Shown here piece by piece: positions 8,713 to 19,116 of a stretch of 64,000 bases of DNA. Source of the DNA: Modestobacter lapidis (lineage in GTDB: Bacteria > Actinomycetota > Actinomycetes > Mycobacteriales > Geodermatophilaceae). The notes below the pieces were generated by a model. The model saw only the letters and a program-made list of their open reading frames with translations, made no database searches and was not told the DNA's origin. The position numbers and the translations under genes were made by a program. The DNA is taken from the NCBI GenBank assembly GCA_019779905.1, contig JABAKE010000017.1, positions 1 to 64,000 on the forward strand, given 5' to 3'. How positions within the stretch are numbered: position 1 is the first letter of the stretch; each line of letters begins with the position of its first letter.

Positions 8713-9483
8713 TCAGCGCGGGGCCATCCGCAGCGCGGCGTCCATCCGGACGACCTCGCCGTTGAGGTACCCGTGCTCGACGATCGCCAGCGCCAGCTCG
8801 GCGAAGTCCTCCGGGCGGCCCAGCCGCCGCGGGAAGGGGATGCCGGCGGCGAGGCTGGTCCGGGCCTCCTCGGGCAGGCCGGCCAGCAGCGGGGTGTCGA
8901 CCAGACCCGGTGCGATGGTGCACACCCGGACGCCCACCGAGGACAGGTCGCGGGCGGCGGGCAGGGTCAGCCCGACGATGCCGCCCTTGGAGGCGGCGTA
9001 GGCGATCTGGCCGATCTGCCCGTCGTAGGCGGCGATCGAGGCGGTGTTGACCACGACGCCGCGCTCGCCGTCCGCACCGGGCTCCGTGCGCGCCATCGCC
9101 GCGGCGGCCAGCCGGAGCACGTTGAACGTGCCGACGAGGTTGACCATCACGGTGCGGGTGAACGGGGCCAGCTCGTGCGGGGAGCCGTCGCGGCCCAGCG
9201 TGCGGGCGGCCCAGCCGATGCCGGCGCAGTTCACCGCGATCCGCAGCGGCCGGTCCTTGCCGGTGGCGTCGGCGATCCCGGCCTGCACCGACTCCTCGTC
9301 GGTGACGTCGGTGCGCACGAACGTGGTGTGCCCGCCCAGCTCGGCGGCCAGCGCCTCACCGCGGTCGGCCTGCAGATCCAGGATCGTGACCGCTGCGCCC
9401 CGTGCGGCCAGCGCCCGGGTGGTCGCCTCCCCCAGGCCCGAGGCGCCACCGGTGACCACTGCTGCGACGTCGAAGTCCTTCAT
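8713..9483 (-). CDS. SDR dehydrogenase, 3-hydroxyacyl-CoA dehydrogenase type
   Basis: A 256-residue classical SDR. The NAD site VTGGASGLG is at residues ~10-18, the NCAG motif is present as NCAGIGWA, and the catalytic residues appear as [10 protein letters not shown] and YAASKGG (YxxxK). The overall pattern ([24 protein letters not shown]) resembles type-2 3-hydroxyacyl-CoA dehydrogenases (HSD17B10-like), which oxidise branched or short 3-hydroxyacyl-CoAs. ATG 9483 is used because a TACTTT box ends seven bases before it. The exact substrate cannot be read from the sequence. Confidence 0.87.
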   Translation of the reverse strand: MKDFDVAAVVTGGASGLGEATTRALAARGAAVTILDLQADRGEALAAELGGHTTFVRTDVTDEESVQAGIADATGKDRPLRIAVNCAGIGWAARTLGRDGSPHELAPFTRTVMVNLVGTFNVLRLAAAAMARTEPGADGERGVVVNTASIAAYDGQIGQIAYAASKGGIVGLTLPAARDLSSVGVRVCTIAPGLVDTPLLAGLPEEARTSLAAGIPFPRRLGRPEDFAELALAIVEHGYLNGEVVRMDAALRMAPR

Positions 9484-9496
9484 GCGCGCCAAAGTA
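9484..9496 (-). promoter_or_regulatory. -10 box TACTTT before SDR gene
   Basis: On the minus strand TACTTT ends seven bases before ATG 9483, a leaderless arrangement. Confidence 0.5.
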
Positions 9497-9501
9497 TCCC
9501 G

Positions 9502-9520
9502 GAACGAGGTCCTTCTTCAG
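9502..9520 (-). repeat. Half copy E of the dispersed element (after manC)
   Basis: Only the leader TGAAGAAGGACCTCGTTC is present, beginning with the manC stop codon itself. The core and the second arm are missing, as if the element were deleted or truncated. Confidence 0.5.
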
Positions 9521-10650
9521 GCGAAGCCGTCGCCCAGGCGCCCCTGCACCTCGGCCAGCAGCGACTTGACCCGCTCGGCGTCGCCGACCGGGCAGACCAT
9601 GGTCACGTCGGCGGTGTGCACCACGACGCTGTCGCGCACCCCGACCAGCGCCACGAGGTGCCCGGGATCGTCGCTGAGCACCACGTTGCCGCTGCTGTCG
9701 AGCAGCACGGTCAGCCCGCGGACGGCGTTGCCTGCCGGGTCGGTGTCCAGCGTGTGCGCCAGCGCCGGCCAGGATCCGACGTCGAGCCACTCGACGTCGA
9801 GGTCGACGACGGCGACCCGGCCCGGTTCGGCGGCAGCCGGCTCGAGGACGGCGTAGTCGACGCTGATCTTCGGCAGCGTCGGGAACACCTCGGCCAGCAC
9901 CGCGTCCCGGACCGGCCCGGCCGGGGCGGCCACGATGCGGCCGAGCCCGGCGGCGGACTCCGGAAGGTGCTCGGCGAGCGCGTCGAGCACGGTCCGCGCG
10001 CGCCACACGAACATGCCGGAGTTCCACAGGTACTGGCCGCTGTCGAGGTACCGCTGCGCGGTGGCCCGGTCGGGCTTCTCCCGGAAGGACGCGACCTCCG
10101 CCGCGCCCTGGACCTCGGTGCGCGCACCCTTCTGCACGTAACCGAACCCGGTGGCGGCCGACGTGGGCGTGACGCCCAGGGTGACCAGGGCCCGCGGCCG
10201 GACGGACAGCAGGTCGTAGGCGGTGTTCACCGCGGCGGCGAACCGCTCGACGGGCCGGATCACGTGGTCGGCGCTGACCACGGCGAGCTCGGCGTCCGGG
10301 TCGACGTCGGCGACCAGCGCCGCGGCCAGGCCGATGGCATTGGCGGTGTCCCGGGCCACCGGCTCGAGCACCAGCCGGTCGGCCCGCAGCTCCGGCAGCG
10401 CCGCGCGCACCTGGTCGCCGTAGCGCGCGGCGGTGCAGACCCAGATCCGCTCGGCCGGCAGCACCGCCTCGAGACGGCTGAACGCCTCGGCCAGCAGGCT
10501 GTGCGCTCCGCCCTGCCCCCCGCGCCCGGCGTCCCCTCCGTGCCCGGCATCCCCCGCCACGATGTCGAGCAACTGCTTGGGCCGGTGCGCCCGGGAGAGC
10601 GGCCACAACCGTGTCCCGGAGCCGCCGGCCATGATCACCGCGTGGCGCAC
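9517..10650 (-). CDS. manC: Mannose-1-phosphate guanylyltransferase
   Basis: A 377-residue enzyme making GDP-mannose for glycolipids and glycans. The pyrophosphorylase signature GGSGTRLWPLSRAHRPKQ is near residues 8-25, and sugar-binding motifs FGYVQKG and FREKPD follow. A Gly/His/Asp-rich insertion (residues ~35-52) is unusual. There is no fused isomerase domain, matching the single-domain actinobacterial ManB/ManC type (Rv3264c). GTG 10650 starts two bases after the wbbL stop, so the two genes form an operon. Confidence 0.93.
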   Translation of the reverse strand: MRHAVIMAGGSGTRLWPLSRAHRPKQLLDIVAGDAGHGGDAGRGGQGGAHSLLAEAFSRLEAVLPAERIWVCTAARYGDQVRAALPELRADRLVLEPVARDTANAIGLAAALVADVDPDAELAVVSADHVIRPVERFAAAVNTAYDLLSVRPRALVTLGVTPTSAATGFGYVQKGARTEVQGAAEVASFREKPDRATAQRYLDSGQYLWNSGMFVWRARTVLDALAEHLPESAAGLGRIVAAPAGPVRDAVLAEVFPTLPKISVDYAVLEPAAAEPGRVAVVDLDVEWLDVGSWPALAHTLDTDPAGNAVRGLTVLLDSSGNVVLSDDPGHLVALVGVRDSVVVHTADVTMVCPVGDAERVKSLLAEVQGRLGDGFA

Positions 10651-10652
10651 CG

Positions 10653-11567
10653 TCAGGCCCTGCGGTCCAGCTCGCCGGCCGCCCGCTGGAAGCGGGCTCC
10701 GGCGGCCACCCGGCCGCTGACGTAGGACACCAGCATCCGGCCGCCCAGACCGAGCCGCAGGGCCGCACGCAGCGGCGCATGGCGGCGGCCGGGGTACTGC
10801 CCGGCCAGGTAGCGCAGCGCGCTGGTGTGGTGCACCCGCTGCATCCGGTGCGGCTCGCGGCGGGTGGCGTGGCCCCCCTCGTGGACCACGACGGCCGACG
10901 GGGCGTAGACGTTCAGCCAGCCCCGCCGGCCCAGCCGCTCGGCCAGGTCGACGTCCTCGAAGTACATGAAGTAGCCCGGATCGAACCCACCGACGGAGTG
11001 GAAGGCCGCCAGGTCCACGAGGAAGCAGGAACCCGACAGCCAGCCGGCCGGCCGCTCCCGGGGCGCCTCGCGCTCGCGCCGGTACCGCGCCGTCCACGGG
11101 TTCGCCGGCCAGGCCCAGCCGACCAGTGCGTGGCCGATGCCGGTGCCCAGCGCGGGCAGGTCGCGTGCGGAGGGGTAGAGCTCGCCCTCGGGCGTGCGGA
11201 TGGCCGGGCCGACGGTGGCGGCCCGCGGCCAGCGACCGGCCACGGTGAGCAGCTCGTCGACCGAGCCGGGCTCGAACCGGACGTCGGGGTTGGCGATCAG
11301 CGCGCGCCCCTCCCGCACGTCGGCGAGGGCGGCGTTGGCCGCCGCGCCGTAGCCGACGTTGCCGCCGGTGCGGAGCAGGTGCACGTGCGGGTACCGGGCC
11401 GCCGCCCGCTCCGGCGCCCCGTCGGTGGAGCCGTTGTCGGCGAGCACCACCTCCACCGGCCGGGTGGTCGCCGCGGCGAGGGACTCGATGAAGCCGGTGA
11501 GCGTGTCACCGGGCGAGTAGGTCACCGCCACCACCCGCAGCGGGGGCATCGGTGCGGTCGTAGCCAC
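10653..11567 (-). CDS. wbbL: Rhamnosyltransferase WbbL (arabinogalactan linker)
   Basis: A 304-residue GT2 enzyme. It likely transfers rhamnose from dTDP-rhamnose to decaprenyl-PP-GlcNAc to build the peptidoglycan-arabinogalactan linker. Motifs: VVLADNGSTDG near residue 40, the DXD-like IANPDV, and the acceptor loop GGFDPGYFMYFEDVDLAERL. It is paired with manC as in mycobacteria (Rv3265c-Rv3264c). GTG 11567 has a TAGGGT box six bases upstream. ATG 11549 is an alternative. Confidence 0.9.
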   Translation of the reverse strand: MATTAPMPPLRVVAVTYSPGDTLTGFIESLAAATTRPVEVVLADNGSTDGAPERAAARYPHVHLLRTGGNVGYGAAANAALADVREGRALIANPDVRFEPGSVDELLTVAGRWPRAATVGPAIRTPEGELYPSARDLPALGTGIGHALVGWAWPANPWTARYRREREAPRERPAGWLSGSCFLVDLAAFHSVGGFDPGYFMYFEDVDLAERLGRRGWLNVYAPSAVVVHEGGHATRREPHRMQRVHHTSALRYLAGQYPGRRHAPLRAALRLGLGGRMLVSYVSGRVAAGARFQRAAGELDRRA

Positions 11568-11579
11568 GCGTCGACCCTA
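11568..11579 (-). promoter_or_regulatory. -10 box TAGGGT before wbbL
   Basis: TAGGGT (minus strand, 11579-11574) ends six bases before GTG 11567. A leaderless wbbL-manC transcript is likely. Confidence 0.55.
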
Positions 11580-11675
11580 GAGGCGGTCCACCCGGAGGTT
11601 TCGGACCGGGCGGTCCGGGCAGGCAGCACGGTCCCGGAACGCCCGCACGCCGCACCCCGTACCCCAGGAGTACCC

Positions 11676-13241
11676 ATGGCAACGAGCACGGCGGAACGGG
11701 ACGGGGCAGGCGCGCCGCCGGCAGCCGACGGCGGTGCGGCCCGGCCGCCCGGGGCGCGCGCCGACCTGTGGTGGGCCCTGCCCGGTGCCGTGATCGGCGG
11801 CCTGGTCATCTGGGCGGCGCACCGCGGCCTCATCGACGACGCGTACATCACGCTGGACTACGTCCGGAACGTCGCCCGGGACCTGCACTGGGGGATGATC
11901 CCGACCGAGGAGTCCAACGCCGCCACCTCACCGCTCAACGTGCTGATGCTGTCGCTGAGCACGTGGCTGCTCTCCGTGGTCACCGGCGACGTCCGGCCGG
12001 TGCTCGGCCTGGGCCTGCTCACCGCCGTGCTGTCCGCGGCGCTGGCCGTCTGGGCGGCGCGGACGGCCCGCCGGCTGGGCGTGTCCGGCGCGTGGTCCCT
12101 GGCGGTGCTGGTCGTCGTCCTCGCCAACCCGTTCGTCAACTCCGCGCTGGGCCTGGAGGTGCTGCCGATCTCGGCGTTCCTCATGGGGCTCACCGCGCAG
12201 GCGGTCCGGGGCCGGCGGGTCGCCTTCGGCGTGCTGGCCGGCCTGCTGGTGCTGACCCGGCTGGACCTCGGCGTCATCGTGGCCGTCGTCTACCTGCTCA
12301 CCCCGGCGCTGCGGCGACGCTGGTGGGTCGCCCCGGCCGTGGCCTCGGCGGTGGCCCTGCCCTGGTACGCGTTCAGCTGGTGGCACTTCGGCTCCGCCAT
12401 CCCGGCCACGTTCGTGATCAAGACGCTGCAGGAGTCCTTCGGGAACCAGACCTTCTTCAACGGGCTGTGGACCCTGTGGGCCGGTCGCGGCGAGCTGCCC
12501 ATCGCCCTGGCCCTCGCGCCGGCGGCCGCAGGCGCGGTGACCGTGGTCGCGATCCTGGTCGCCGGCGTGCGGCGCCGGCTGTCGGCGCACCTGTGGCCGG
12601 TGGCCGCTGTCGGCCTCGGCGGCGCCGCCTACTACGCCGCCTACTCACTGCTCGAGGTGCCGCCGTACCAGTGGTACTACGTGCCCAGCACCGTCGCGCT
12701 CGGGCTGGCCGGCGTCTTCGGCCTGGCGCTGGTGCTCCGGCAGACCACCCCCGTCTCCCGGCGGGAAGTCCGGCTGGCCGGCCCGGTGGGCACCGCGGCG
12801 CTGTTCGCCGCCCTGGCCGTCGTGTCCCTGGACGGACGTTCCCTGCCGTGGCAGTACCCCGTCTACTTCGGCTCCTGGGCGCTGCCGTCCGAGTACCGGG
12901 ACATCGGTGCGGCCGTGCACGAGGAGATCGGCGACGCCACCGTGCTGGCCCCGCCGGAGATCGGCACGCTGGCATACGGGTGCGACTGCTCGATGGTGGA
13001 CATGTTCTCCGACCCCGGGATCACGTTGCCGTTGATCGAGCAGCGGATCGACGAGGCCGGCCCGGTCGGCCGCTTCCTGCTCGAGCTGAACTTCGCCCGC
13101 CTCGACCGGGACGAGGAACCCCGGGAGCTGGACTACCGGCTGGTGTGGACGCAGGGCGAGGTGCCCGAGGGGGTGCCGTCATGGCCGACCACGTCCCCGG
13201 CGACCGGTCCGGCGGCCCTCTACCTCGAACCGGTCGGCTGA
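11676..13241 (+). CDS. GT-C-like polytopic membrane protein, copy 1
   Basis: A 521-residue membrane protein with roughly ten hydrophobic segments. The first external loop has IDDAYITLDYVRN, the acidic DD motif typical of GT-C transferases that use polyprenyl-phospho-sugars, then TSPLNVL. The C-terminal soluble part contains EIGTLAYGCDCSMVDMFSD. It is clearly related to the next gene. Neighbours (wbbL, glf, glfT2) and the DDAY motif suggest an arabinofuranosyl- or mannosyl-transferase for the wall galactan, comparable in place to AftB, but the donor is not proven. CAGGAG precedes ATG 11676 at good spacing. Confidence 0.8.
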   Translation: MATSTAERDGAGAPPAADGGAARPPGARADLWWALPGAVIGGLVIWAAHRGLIDDAYITLDYVRNVARDLHWGMIPTEESNAATSPLNVLMLSLSTWLLSVVTGDVRPVLGLGLLTAVLSAALAVWAARTARRLGVSGAWSLAVLVVVLANPFVNSALGLEVLPISAFLMGLTAQAVRGRRVAFGVLAGLLVLTRLDLGVIVAVVYLLTPALRRRWWVAPAVASAVALPWYAFSWWHFGSAIPATFVIKTLQESFGNQTFFNGLWTLWAGRGELPIALALAPAAAGAVTVVAILVAGVRRRLSAHLWPVAAVGLGGAAYYAAYSLLEVPPYQWYYVPSTVALGLAGVFGLALVLRQTTPVSRREVRLAGPVGTAALFAALAVVSLDGRSLPWQYPVYFGSWALPSEYRDIGAAVHEEIGDATVLAPPEIGTLAYGCDCSMVDMFSDPGITLPLIEQRIDEAGPVGRFLLELNFARLDRDEEPRELDYRLVWTQGEVPEGVPSWPTTSPATGPAALYLEPVG

Positions 13242-13261
13242 CCCGGCAGCGCCCGACGCAG

Positions 13262-13274
13262 TAGCGTCGGACCG
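13262..13274 (+). promoter_or_regulatory. -10 box TAGCGT before GTG 13275
   Basis: TAGCGT ends seven bases before the start, a leaderless arrangement. The same box and near-identical spacer precede the GT29-like gene at 51453. Confidence 0.55.
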
Positions 13275-14825
13275 GTGCAATCCCTGGACACCAGCGCCGT
13301 CGCCGACGACCGTCCCGACGCCCGGTACCCCGCCCGGCGCCGGCACGTGCTCGCCGCCGGGCTGGGTGCGGTGGCCGCCGCGCTGGTGTTCCTGCTGGTC
13401 CGCGGCAGCCTGATCGACGACGCGTACATCACCCTCTCCTACGCCCGGAACCTCGCCGAGCACCTGCACTGGGGGCTGACCGAGTACCGCACGGCCAACA
13501 GCGCCACCTCGCCGCTCAACGTCCTCGTCCTCGGCGCCGCGGCGTTCGTCGTCCGGGATGCGGTGTGGGGGCTGGGCCTGGTCTTCGTGCTGCTCACCGC
13601 CGCGCAGGCCTGGGGGCTGTCCCGGCTGGCCGGGGCCGCACGGCTGGGGCCGGTCACGGTGGCCCTCGGTGTCGGCATGGTGCTGCTCTCCCCGCTGATG
13701 CTCTCGGTCGTGGGCATGGAGATGGCGCTGGCCGCCGCCCTGCTGGTGTGGCTGACGGTGGCCGCCGTCGAGGACCGCCCGGCGCTGTTCGGCGTCCTCA
13801 CCGGAGCGCTGGTGCTCACCCGCCTGGACCTCGGCGTCTTCCCGCTGGTGCTGCTCCTGGCCGTCGGCGCGATGCGCCGCCGGGCGGTCCGGGTGGTCCT
13901 GGTGGCGGCTGCGACCGTCGCCCCCTGGTTCGTGTTCAGCTGGATCGCGCTCGGTGCGCTGGTGCCGGACACCCTGGTGATCAAGACGGTGACCAGCGCC
14001 GGCTGGGGGCCGTGGGCGTTCGGCAACGGCCCGGGGCTGTACCTGGACGTCTACCCGGCGGCGACCGCGGTGACCGCCCTCCCCGTGCTGCTCGGGCTGG
14101 TCGCGCTGCTGGCCTGGCCGGCCACCCGGGCGTGGCGGCGACCGCGCTGGGCCGGGCTGGGCGCGGTCGCCGCGCTCGGCCTGGGCGGTGTCCTGCACTA
14201 CGCGGCCTACTCGTTGCTGGCCCCGCCGCCGTACCACTGGTACTACGCCCCGTCGGTGATCGCGCTGACCCTCGTGGCCGCCGTCGCGGCCGGTACCGCC
14301 GGCCGCGGGGACCCCCGGTCCGGGAGCTCGCCCGAGCCCGGCCGGCGGCCCGCGACGCCCGCCCTGGTGTGGGCCACCGCGGGCGTCCTGGTGCTCGCGG
14401 CCGACGTCGGCTTCGCCGCGCAGCGGCCGCTCCCCTGGACCCAGGTGCCGATCATGACCAACTGGGCCACGGCCGCCCAGTACGAGACCGCCGGCACGGC
14501 GATCGGCGAGCGCGTCGGCGAGGAGGTGGTGCGCAGCCCCGGCGAGATCGGCACGCTGGCGTACTACTGCCGCTGCGACATCGTCGACCTGTTCTCCGAC
14601 CGCGGAACCCTGCAACCGATGATCGACCAGCGGGAGCGCGAGGCCGGCCCGCTGATGCGGTGGCTGCTGCAGCTGAACTTCGCCAACCTCGACCCGGCGC
14701 CCGCCGCCGTGCCCACCCAGGCGGTGATCTGGGTCGGCGGCCCGGAGGCGGCGGACGCACCCTGGCCGGTCGACTCCAACTGGCGCGGCCCCGGTGCGCT
14801 GGACCTGGTCCCGGTCGGCCCCTGA
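13275..14825 (+). CDS. GT-C-like polytopic membrane protein, copy 2
   Basis: A 516-residue paralogue of the preceding protein. It has the same loop motif (LIDDAYITLSYARN), TSPLNVLVLG, PPPYHWYY before a late membrane segment, and the C-terminal EIGTLAYYCRCDIVDLFSD. The pair of cysteines spaced C-x-C is kept in both copies. About ten membrane segments. The duplicates probably differ in acceptor or linkage. Starting at GTG 13275 with its own -10 box, it can be transcribed separately from copy 1. Confidence 0.8.
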   Translation: MQSLDTSAVADDRPDARYPARRRHVLAAGLGAVAAALVFLLVRGSLIDDAYITLSYARNLAEHLHWGLTEYRTANSATSPLNVLVLGAAAFVVRDAVWGLGLVFVLLTAAQAWGLSRLAGAARLGPVTVALGVGMVLLSPLMLSVVGMEMALAAALLVWLTVAAVEDRPALFGVLTGALVLTRLDLGVFPLVLLLAVGAMRRRAVRVVLVAAATVAPWFVFSWIALGALVPDTLVIKTVTSAGWGPWAFGNGPGLYLDVYPAATAVTALPVLLGLVALLAWPATRAWRRPRWAGLGAVAALGLGGVLHYAAYSLLAPPPYHWYYAPSVIALTLVAAVAAGTAGRGDPRSGSSPEPGRRPATPALVWATAGVLVLAADVGFAAQRPLPWTQVPIMTNWATAAQYETAGTAIGERVGEEVVRSPGEIGTLAYYCRCDIVDLFSDRGTLQPMIDQREREAGPLMRWLLQLNFANLDPAPAAVPTQAVIWVGGPEAADAPWPVDSNWRGPGALDLVPVGP

Positions 14826-14869
14826 CCGGTCGCTCCCGGGGGCTCGGGTGGCTCCTGGGGGCGATGTGA

Positions 14870-16135
<1,266 letters not shown>

Positions 16136-16141
16136 CCGCCC

Positions 16142-18109
16142 ATGACCACGACCGACGAGATCGCCCCGCCCGACGCCCCGGTCTCCCCCGAGGTCGTCAG
16201 CGAGCCCACTGCCGAGGACCTCGTCCCCGGCAGGGCCGTCGAGCTCCTGCAGCGGGTGCTCATGCCCCGCCCCGCCGACCAGCTCAAGGTGCGCAGCCTC
16301 TACCTCGACGAGGTGAACGCCGGGCGGGTCCGAGCCCGCGACCGGTTCAGCGCGGACGTCAGCGCAGCGTCCGAGCTCTCCTTCGCCACCTACTTCAACG
16401 CCTTCCCGGCCAGCTACTGGCGGCGGTGGAGCGTCCTGGAGTCCGTGGTGCTGCAGGTGACGATCTCGGGCACCTGCCGCGTCGACGTCTACCGCTCCAA
16501 GGCCGACGGCGAGTCGATGCACATCACCGGCGCCACCCACGAGGGCGGTGACGAGCAGACCTTCGAGTTCGAGCTGGACCTGGGGCCGTTCATCGACGGC
16601 GGCTGGTACTGGTTCGACGTCACCACCGAGGAGGACACGACCGTCCACCGGGCGGCCTGGTACGCCCCGCAGGCCCCGGTCGAGCAACCGCGGCTGGGCA
16701 TCGGGATCTGCACGTACAACCGCCCGGTCGACGCGGTCGCCGCCCTGACCGCACTGGTCGAGGACGACACCGTGCGCGAGGCACTGCACCTGGTGACCGT
16801 CGCCGACCAGGGGAACAACCACGTCCGCGACGCCGCCCACTACCCGCAGGTCGCGGCGGCCCTGGGTGACCGGTTGCGGATCGTCGAGCAGCCCAACCTG
16901 GGCGGCAGCGGCGGGTTCGCCCGGACCATGTACGAGTCGTTCGCCAACAGCGACGTGACCCACCACATCCTGCTCGACGACGACATCCAGCTCGAGCCGG
17001 ACAGCATCCTGCGCGCGCGGGCGTTCGCCGCCTACTGCCGCAAGCCGATGCTCGTCGGTGGGCAGATGCTCGCCCTGCAGGACCGCTCGGTGCTGCACAC
17101 CATGGGCGAGATCGTCGACCGGTCCAACTTCTTCTGGCGCAACGCCCCGAACACCGAGTACTTCCACGACTTCGGGGAGCACTCGCTGCGGGAGTCACCG
17201 GACCTGCACCGCCGCATCGACGTCGACTACAACGGCTGGTGGATGTGCCTCATCCCCCGGACGGTGTTCGAGGAGATCGGCATGCCGCTGCCGGTCTTCA
17301 TCAAGTGGGACGACGCCGAGTACGGCCTGCGGGCCTTCGCCGCCGGCTACCCGACGGTCTCGCTCCCCGGTACGGCGATCTGGCACCTCTCCTGGGGGGA
17401 CAAGGACGACGCCAGCGACTGGCAGGCGTACTTCCACATCCGCAACCGACTGATCGCGGCGGCCCTGCACTCGCCGCACAAGCACGGCGGCAAGCTGTTC
17501 CCGGAGATGATCAAGCACGACCTCCGGTTCCTGATCAACCTCCAGTACTCCACGGTCGAGCTGCACCAGATGGCCTACCGGGACTTCATGGCCGGCCCGG
17601 GGCACCTCTTCGAGGGGATGGCCGGATCCGTGGGCAAGGCCCGCGAGCAACGGTCCACCCACCCGGACGGTCGGGTGCTGCCCTCCTCCGCCGACCTGCC
17701 GCTGCCCTCGATGAGCACGGCCGAGGCGATCCGGTTCCGCCGGATACCGGTGACGCCGAAGCAGATCGGCACGACCCTGGTGAAGGCGATCGCGAACAAC
17801 GTCTCGCCCGTCGACCCGGCGCACCGGGAGGTGCCGCAGCTGAACCTGGCCTTCCAGGACGCCCGCTGGTTCCTGCTCGCCCGGCTCGACAGCGCGACCG
17901 TGGGCACCGCCGACGGCCGCGGGGTGACCTTCCGGCAGCGTGACCCGAAGACGTTCCGCCGGCTGTCGGCCGGATCCACCCAGCTGCTGCGGCAGATGTA
18001 CCAGGAGTGGCCGGAGCTGCAGCGGCGCTACCGCGAGGCGGCCGGCGAGCTGACCTCGATGGAGCGGTGGGGCGAGGCGTTCGAGTCCTGGGGTTCCACC
18101 CGGGTCTGA
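16142..18109 (+). CDS. glfT2: Galactofuranosyltransferase GlfT2
   Basis: A 655-residue polymerising galactofuranosyltransferase (637 in M. tuberculosis). It would extend the galactan with alternating beta-1,5 and beta-1,6 galactofuranose at the inner membrane face. An N-terminal beta-sandwich region (~1-180) is followed by the GT-A domain: ICTYNRPV, the metal triad LLDDDIQLEPD, and the acid motif IKWDDAEYGLR. The C-terminal helical region is intact. It is coupled to glf with the same six-base spacing. Stem-loop copy F starts at its stop codon. Confidence 0.96.
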   Translation: MTTTDEIAPPDAPVSPEVVSEPTAEDLVPGRAVELLQRVLMPRPADQLKVRSLYLDEVNAGRVRARDRFSADVSAASELSFATYFNAFPASYWRRWSVLESVVLQVTISGTCRVDVYRSKADGESMHITGATHEGGDEQTFEFELDLGPFIDGGWYWFDVTTEEDTTVHRAAWYAPQAPVEQPRLGIGICTYNRPVDAVAALTALVEDDTVREALHLVTVADQGNNHVRDAAHYPQVAAALGDRLRIVEQPNLGGSGGFARTMYESFANSDVTHHILLDDDIQLEPDSILRARAFAAYCRKPMLVGGQMLALQDRSVLHTMGEIVDRSNFFWRNAPNTEYFHDFGEHSLRESPDLHRRIDVDYNGWWMCLIPRTVFEEIGMPLPVFIKWDDAEYGLRAFAAGYPTVSLPGTAIWHLSWGDKDDASDWQAYFHIRNRLIAAALHSPHKHGGKLFPEMIKHDLRFLINLQYSTVELHQMAYRDFMAGPGHLFEGMAGSVGKAREQRSTHPDGRVLPSSADLPLPSMSTAEAIRFRRIPVTPKQIGTTLVKAIANNVSPVDPAHREVPQLNLAFQDARWFLLARLDSATVGTADGRGVTFRQRDPKTFRRLSAGSTQLLRQMYQEWPELQRRYREAAGELTSMERWGEAFESWGSTRV

Positions 18110-18169
18110 AGAAGGACCACCCTTCCCCCCACGCCTCGCAGGCTCGGCGCGGGACCCTGAAGGGTGGCC
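18107..18169 (+). repeat. Dispersed stem-loop element, copy F (after glfT2)
   Basis: It begins with the glfT2 stop (TGAAGAAGGACC). Arms CCACCCTTC (18117-18125) and GAAGGGTGG (18159-18167) pair perfectly around core CCCCCCACGCCTCGCAGGC. Confidence 0.8.
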
Positions 18170-18183
18170 GCCGGAACGCGCGA

Positions 18184-18212
18184 GAGGCCCCCGTCCGCTG
18201 GACGGGGGCCTC
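18184..18212. terminator. Bidirectional hairpin between glfT2 and glfT1
   Basis: GAGGCCCCCGTCC and GGACGGGGGCCTC form a perfect 13-bp stem with a three-base loop between two convergent genes, so it can serve both strands. Confidence 0.8.
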
Positions 18213-18219
18213 CACGCTT

Positions 18220-19116
18220 TCAGGCGCCGGGTCGGGTGAACCGCTCCCGGCGTCCGGCCCGGGTCAGCCGCAGCCACTCACGCCAGCCGGCCCGGTCGCG
18301 CCGGGACACCAGGAAGAACCAGCCGAACCGGACGAACTCCAGGGGGAGCAGCCAGCGCATGCCCGGCTGGGCCATCAGGTACCCGCGGTTGCGGTAGGTG
18401 AAGTACCGCTTGACCTCGTTGCCGGGGTACTGCGCCGACAGCCGGCCGCCCAGGATGGGCTGGAACTCCGACGTCCCCTCGGGGTGCTGGTAGGCCGCGG
18501 CCACGCAGGTGCCGAAGGGCAGCCCCGCCCGGAGCATCCGGCGGTGCACCTCGGTCTCGTCGCCGCGGAAGAACAGCCGGTAGTCCGGGACCCCGACGAC
18601 GTCGAGGGCGTCGGCGCGGAACAGCGCGCCGTTGAACAGCGAGGCGTAGTTGCGCAGCACCTCGACGCCGGCGAAGTCGCTGCGCCGGCGACGCCAGCGC
18701 AGCCCGCGGCGCAGCGGGAAGGCCAGCCGGTCGGGGTCGGCGAGGTCGGTGACCATCGGCGAGACCTCGGCCAGGCCGTGCCGCTGCGCGGTGTCGAGCA
18801 GCGTGGCCAGCACCGTGCCGTCGGCCGGCCGTCCGTCGTCGTCGGCGCACCAGACCCAGTCGGCGCCCAGGGCCAGCGCGTGCAGCATGCCGAGCGCGAA
18901 CCCACCCGCACCGCCGAGGTTCCGCTCGCTCGGGAGGTAGGTGACCGGTAGACCGCTGGCCAGCACCACGGTCTCCGCCGGCTGGTCGACGCCGTTGTCC
19001 ACCACGACCACGTGGTCGGGTCGCCGGCTCTGTCCCGCGATGGCGGCCAGGCTCTGCCGCAGCTGCTCCTGACGGTGCCGGGTCACGATCACGGCGACGA
19101 CGCGGCCGTCGGTCAC
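18220..19116 (-). CDS. glfT1: Initiating galactofuranosyltransferase GlfT1
   Basis: A 298-residue GT2 enzyme. It would add the first galactofuranose residues to the GlcNAc-rhamnose linker before GlfT2 takes over. Motifs: VTRHRQEQL, VVVDNGVDQ, the metal site WCADDDGRP near residue 92, and FFRGDETEVHRRM. The C-terminus is basic with one hydrophobic patch that could touch the membrane. The GTG start overlaps the stop of the ABC ATPase gene, so it belongs to the exporter operon, as in the Rv3781-Rv3783 block. Confidence 0.93.
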   Translation of the reverse strand: MTDGRVVAVIVTRHRQEQLRQSLAAIAGQSRRPDHVVVVDNGVDQPAETVVLASGLPVTYLPSERNLGGAGGFALGMLHALALGADWVWCADDDGRPADGTVLATLLDTAQRHGLAEVSPMVTDLADPDRLAFPLRRGLRWRRRRSDFAGVEVLRNYASLFNGALFRADALDVVGVPDYRLFFRGDETEVHRRMLRAGLPFGTCVAAAYQHPEGTSEFQPILGGRLSAQYPGNEVKRYFTYRNRGYLMAQPGMRWLLPLEFVRFGWFFLVSRRDRAGWREWLRLTRAGRRERFTRPGA

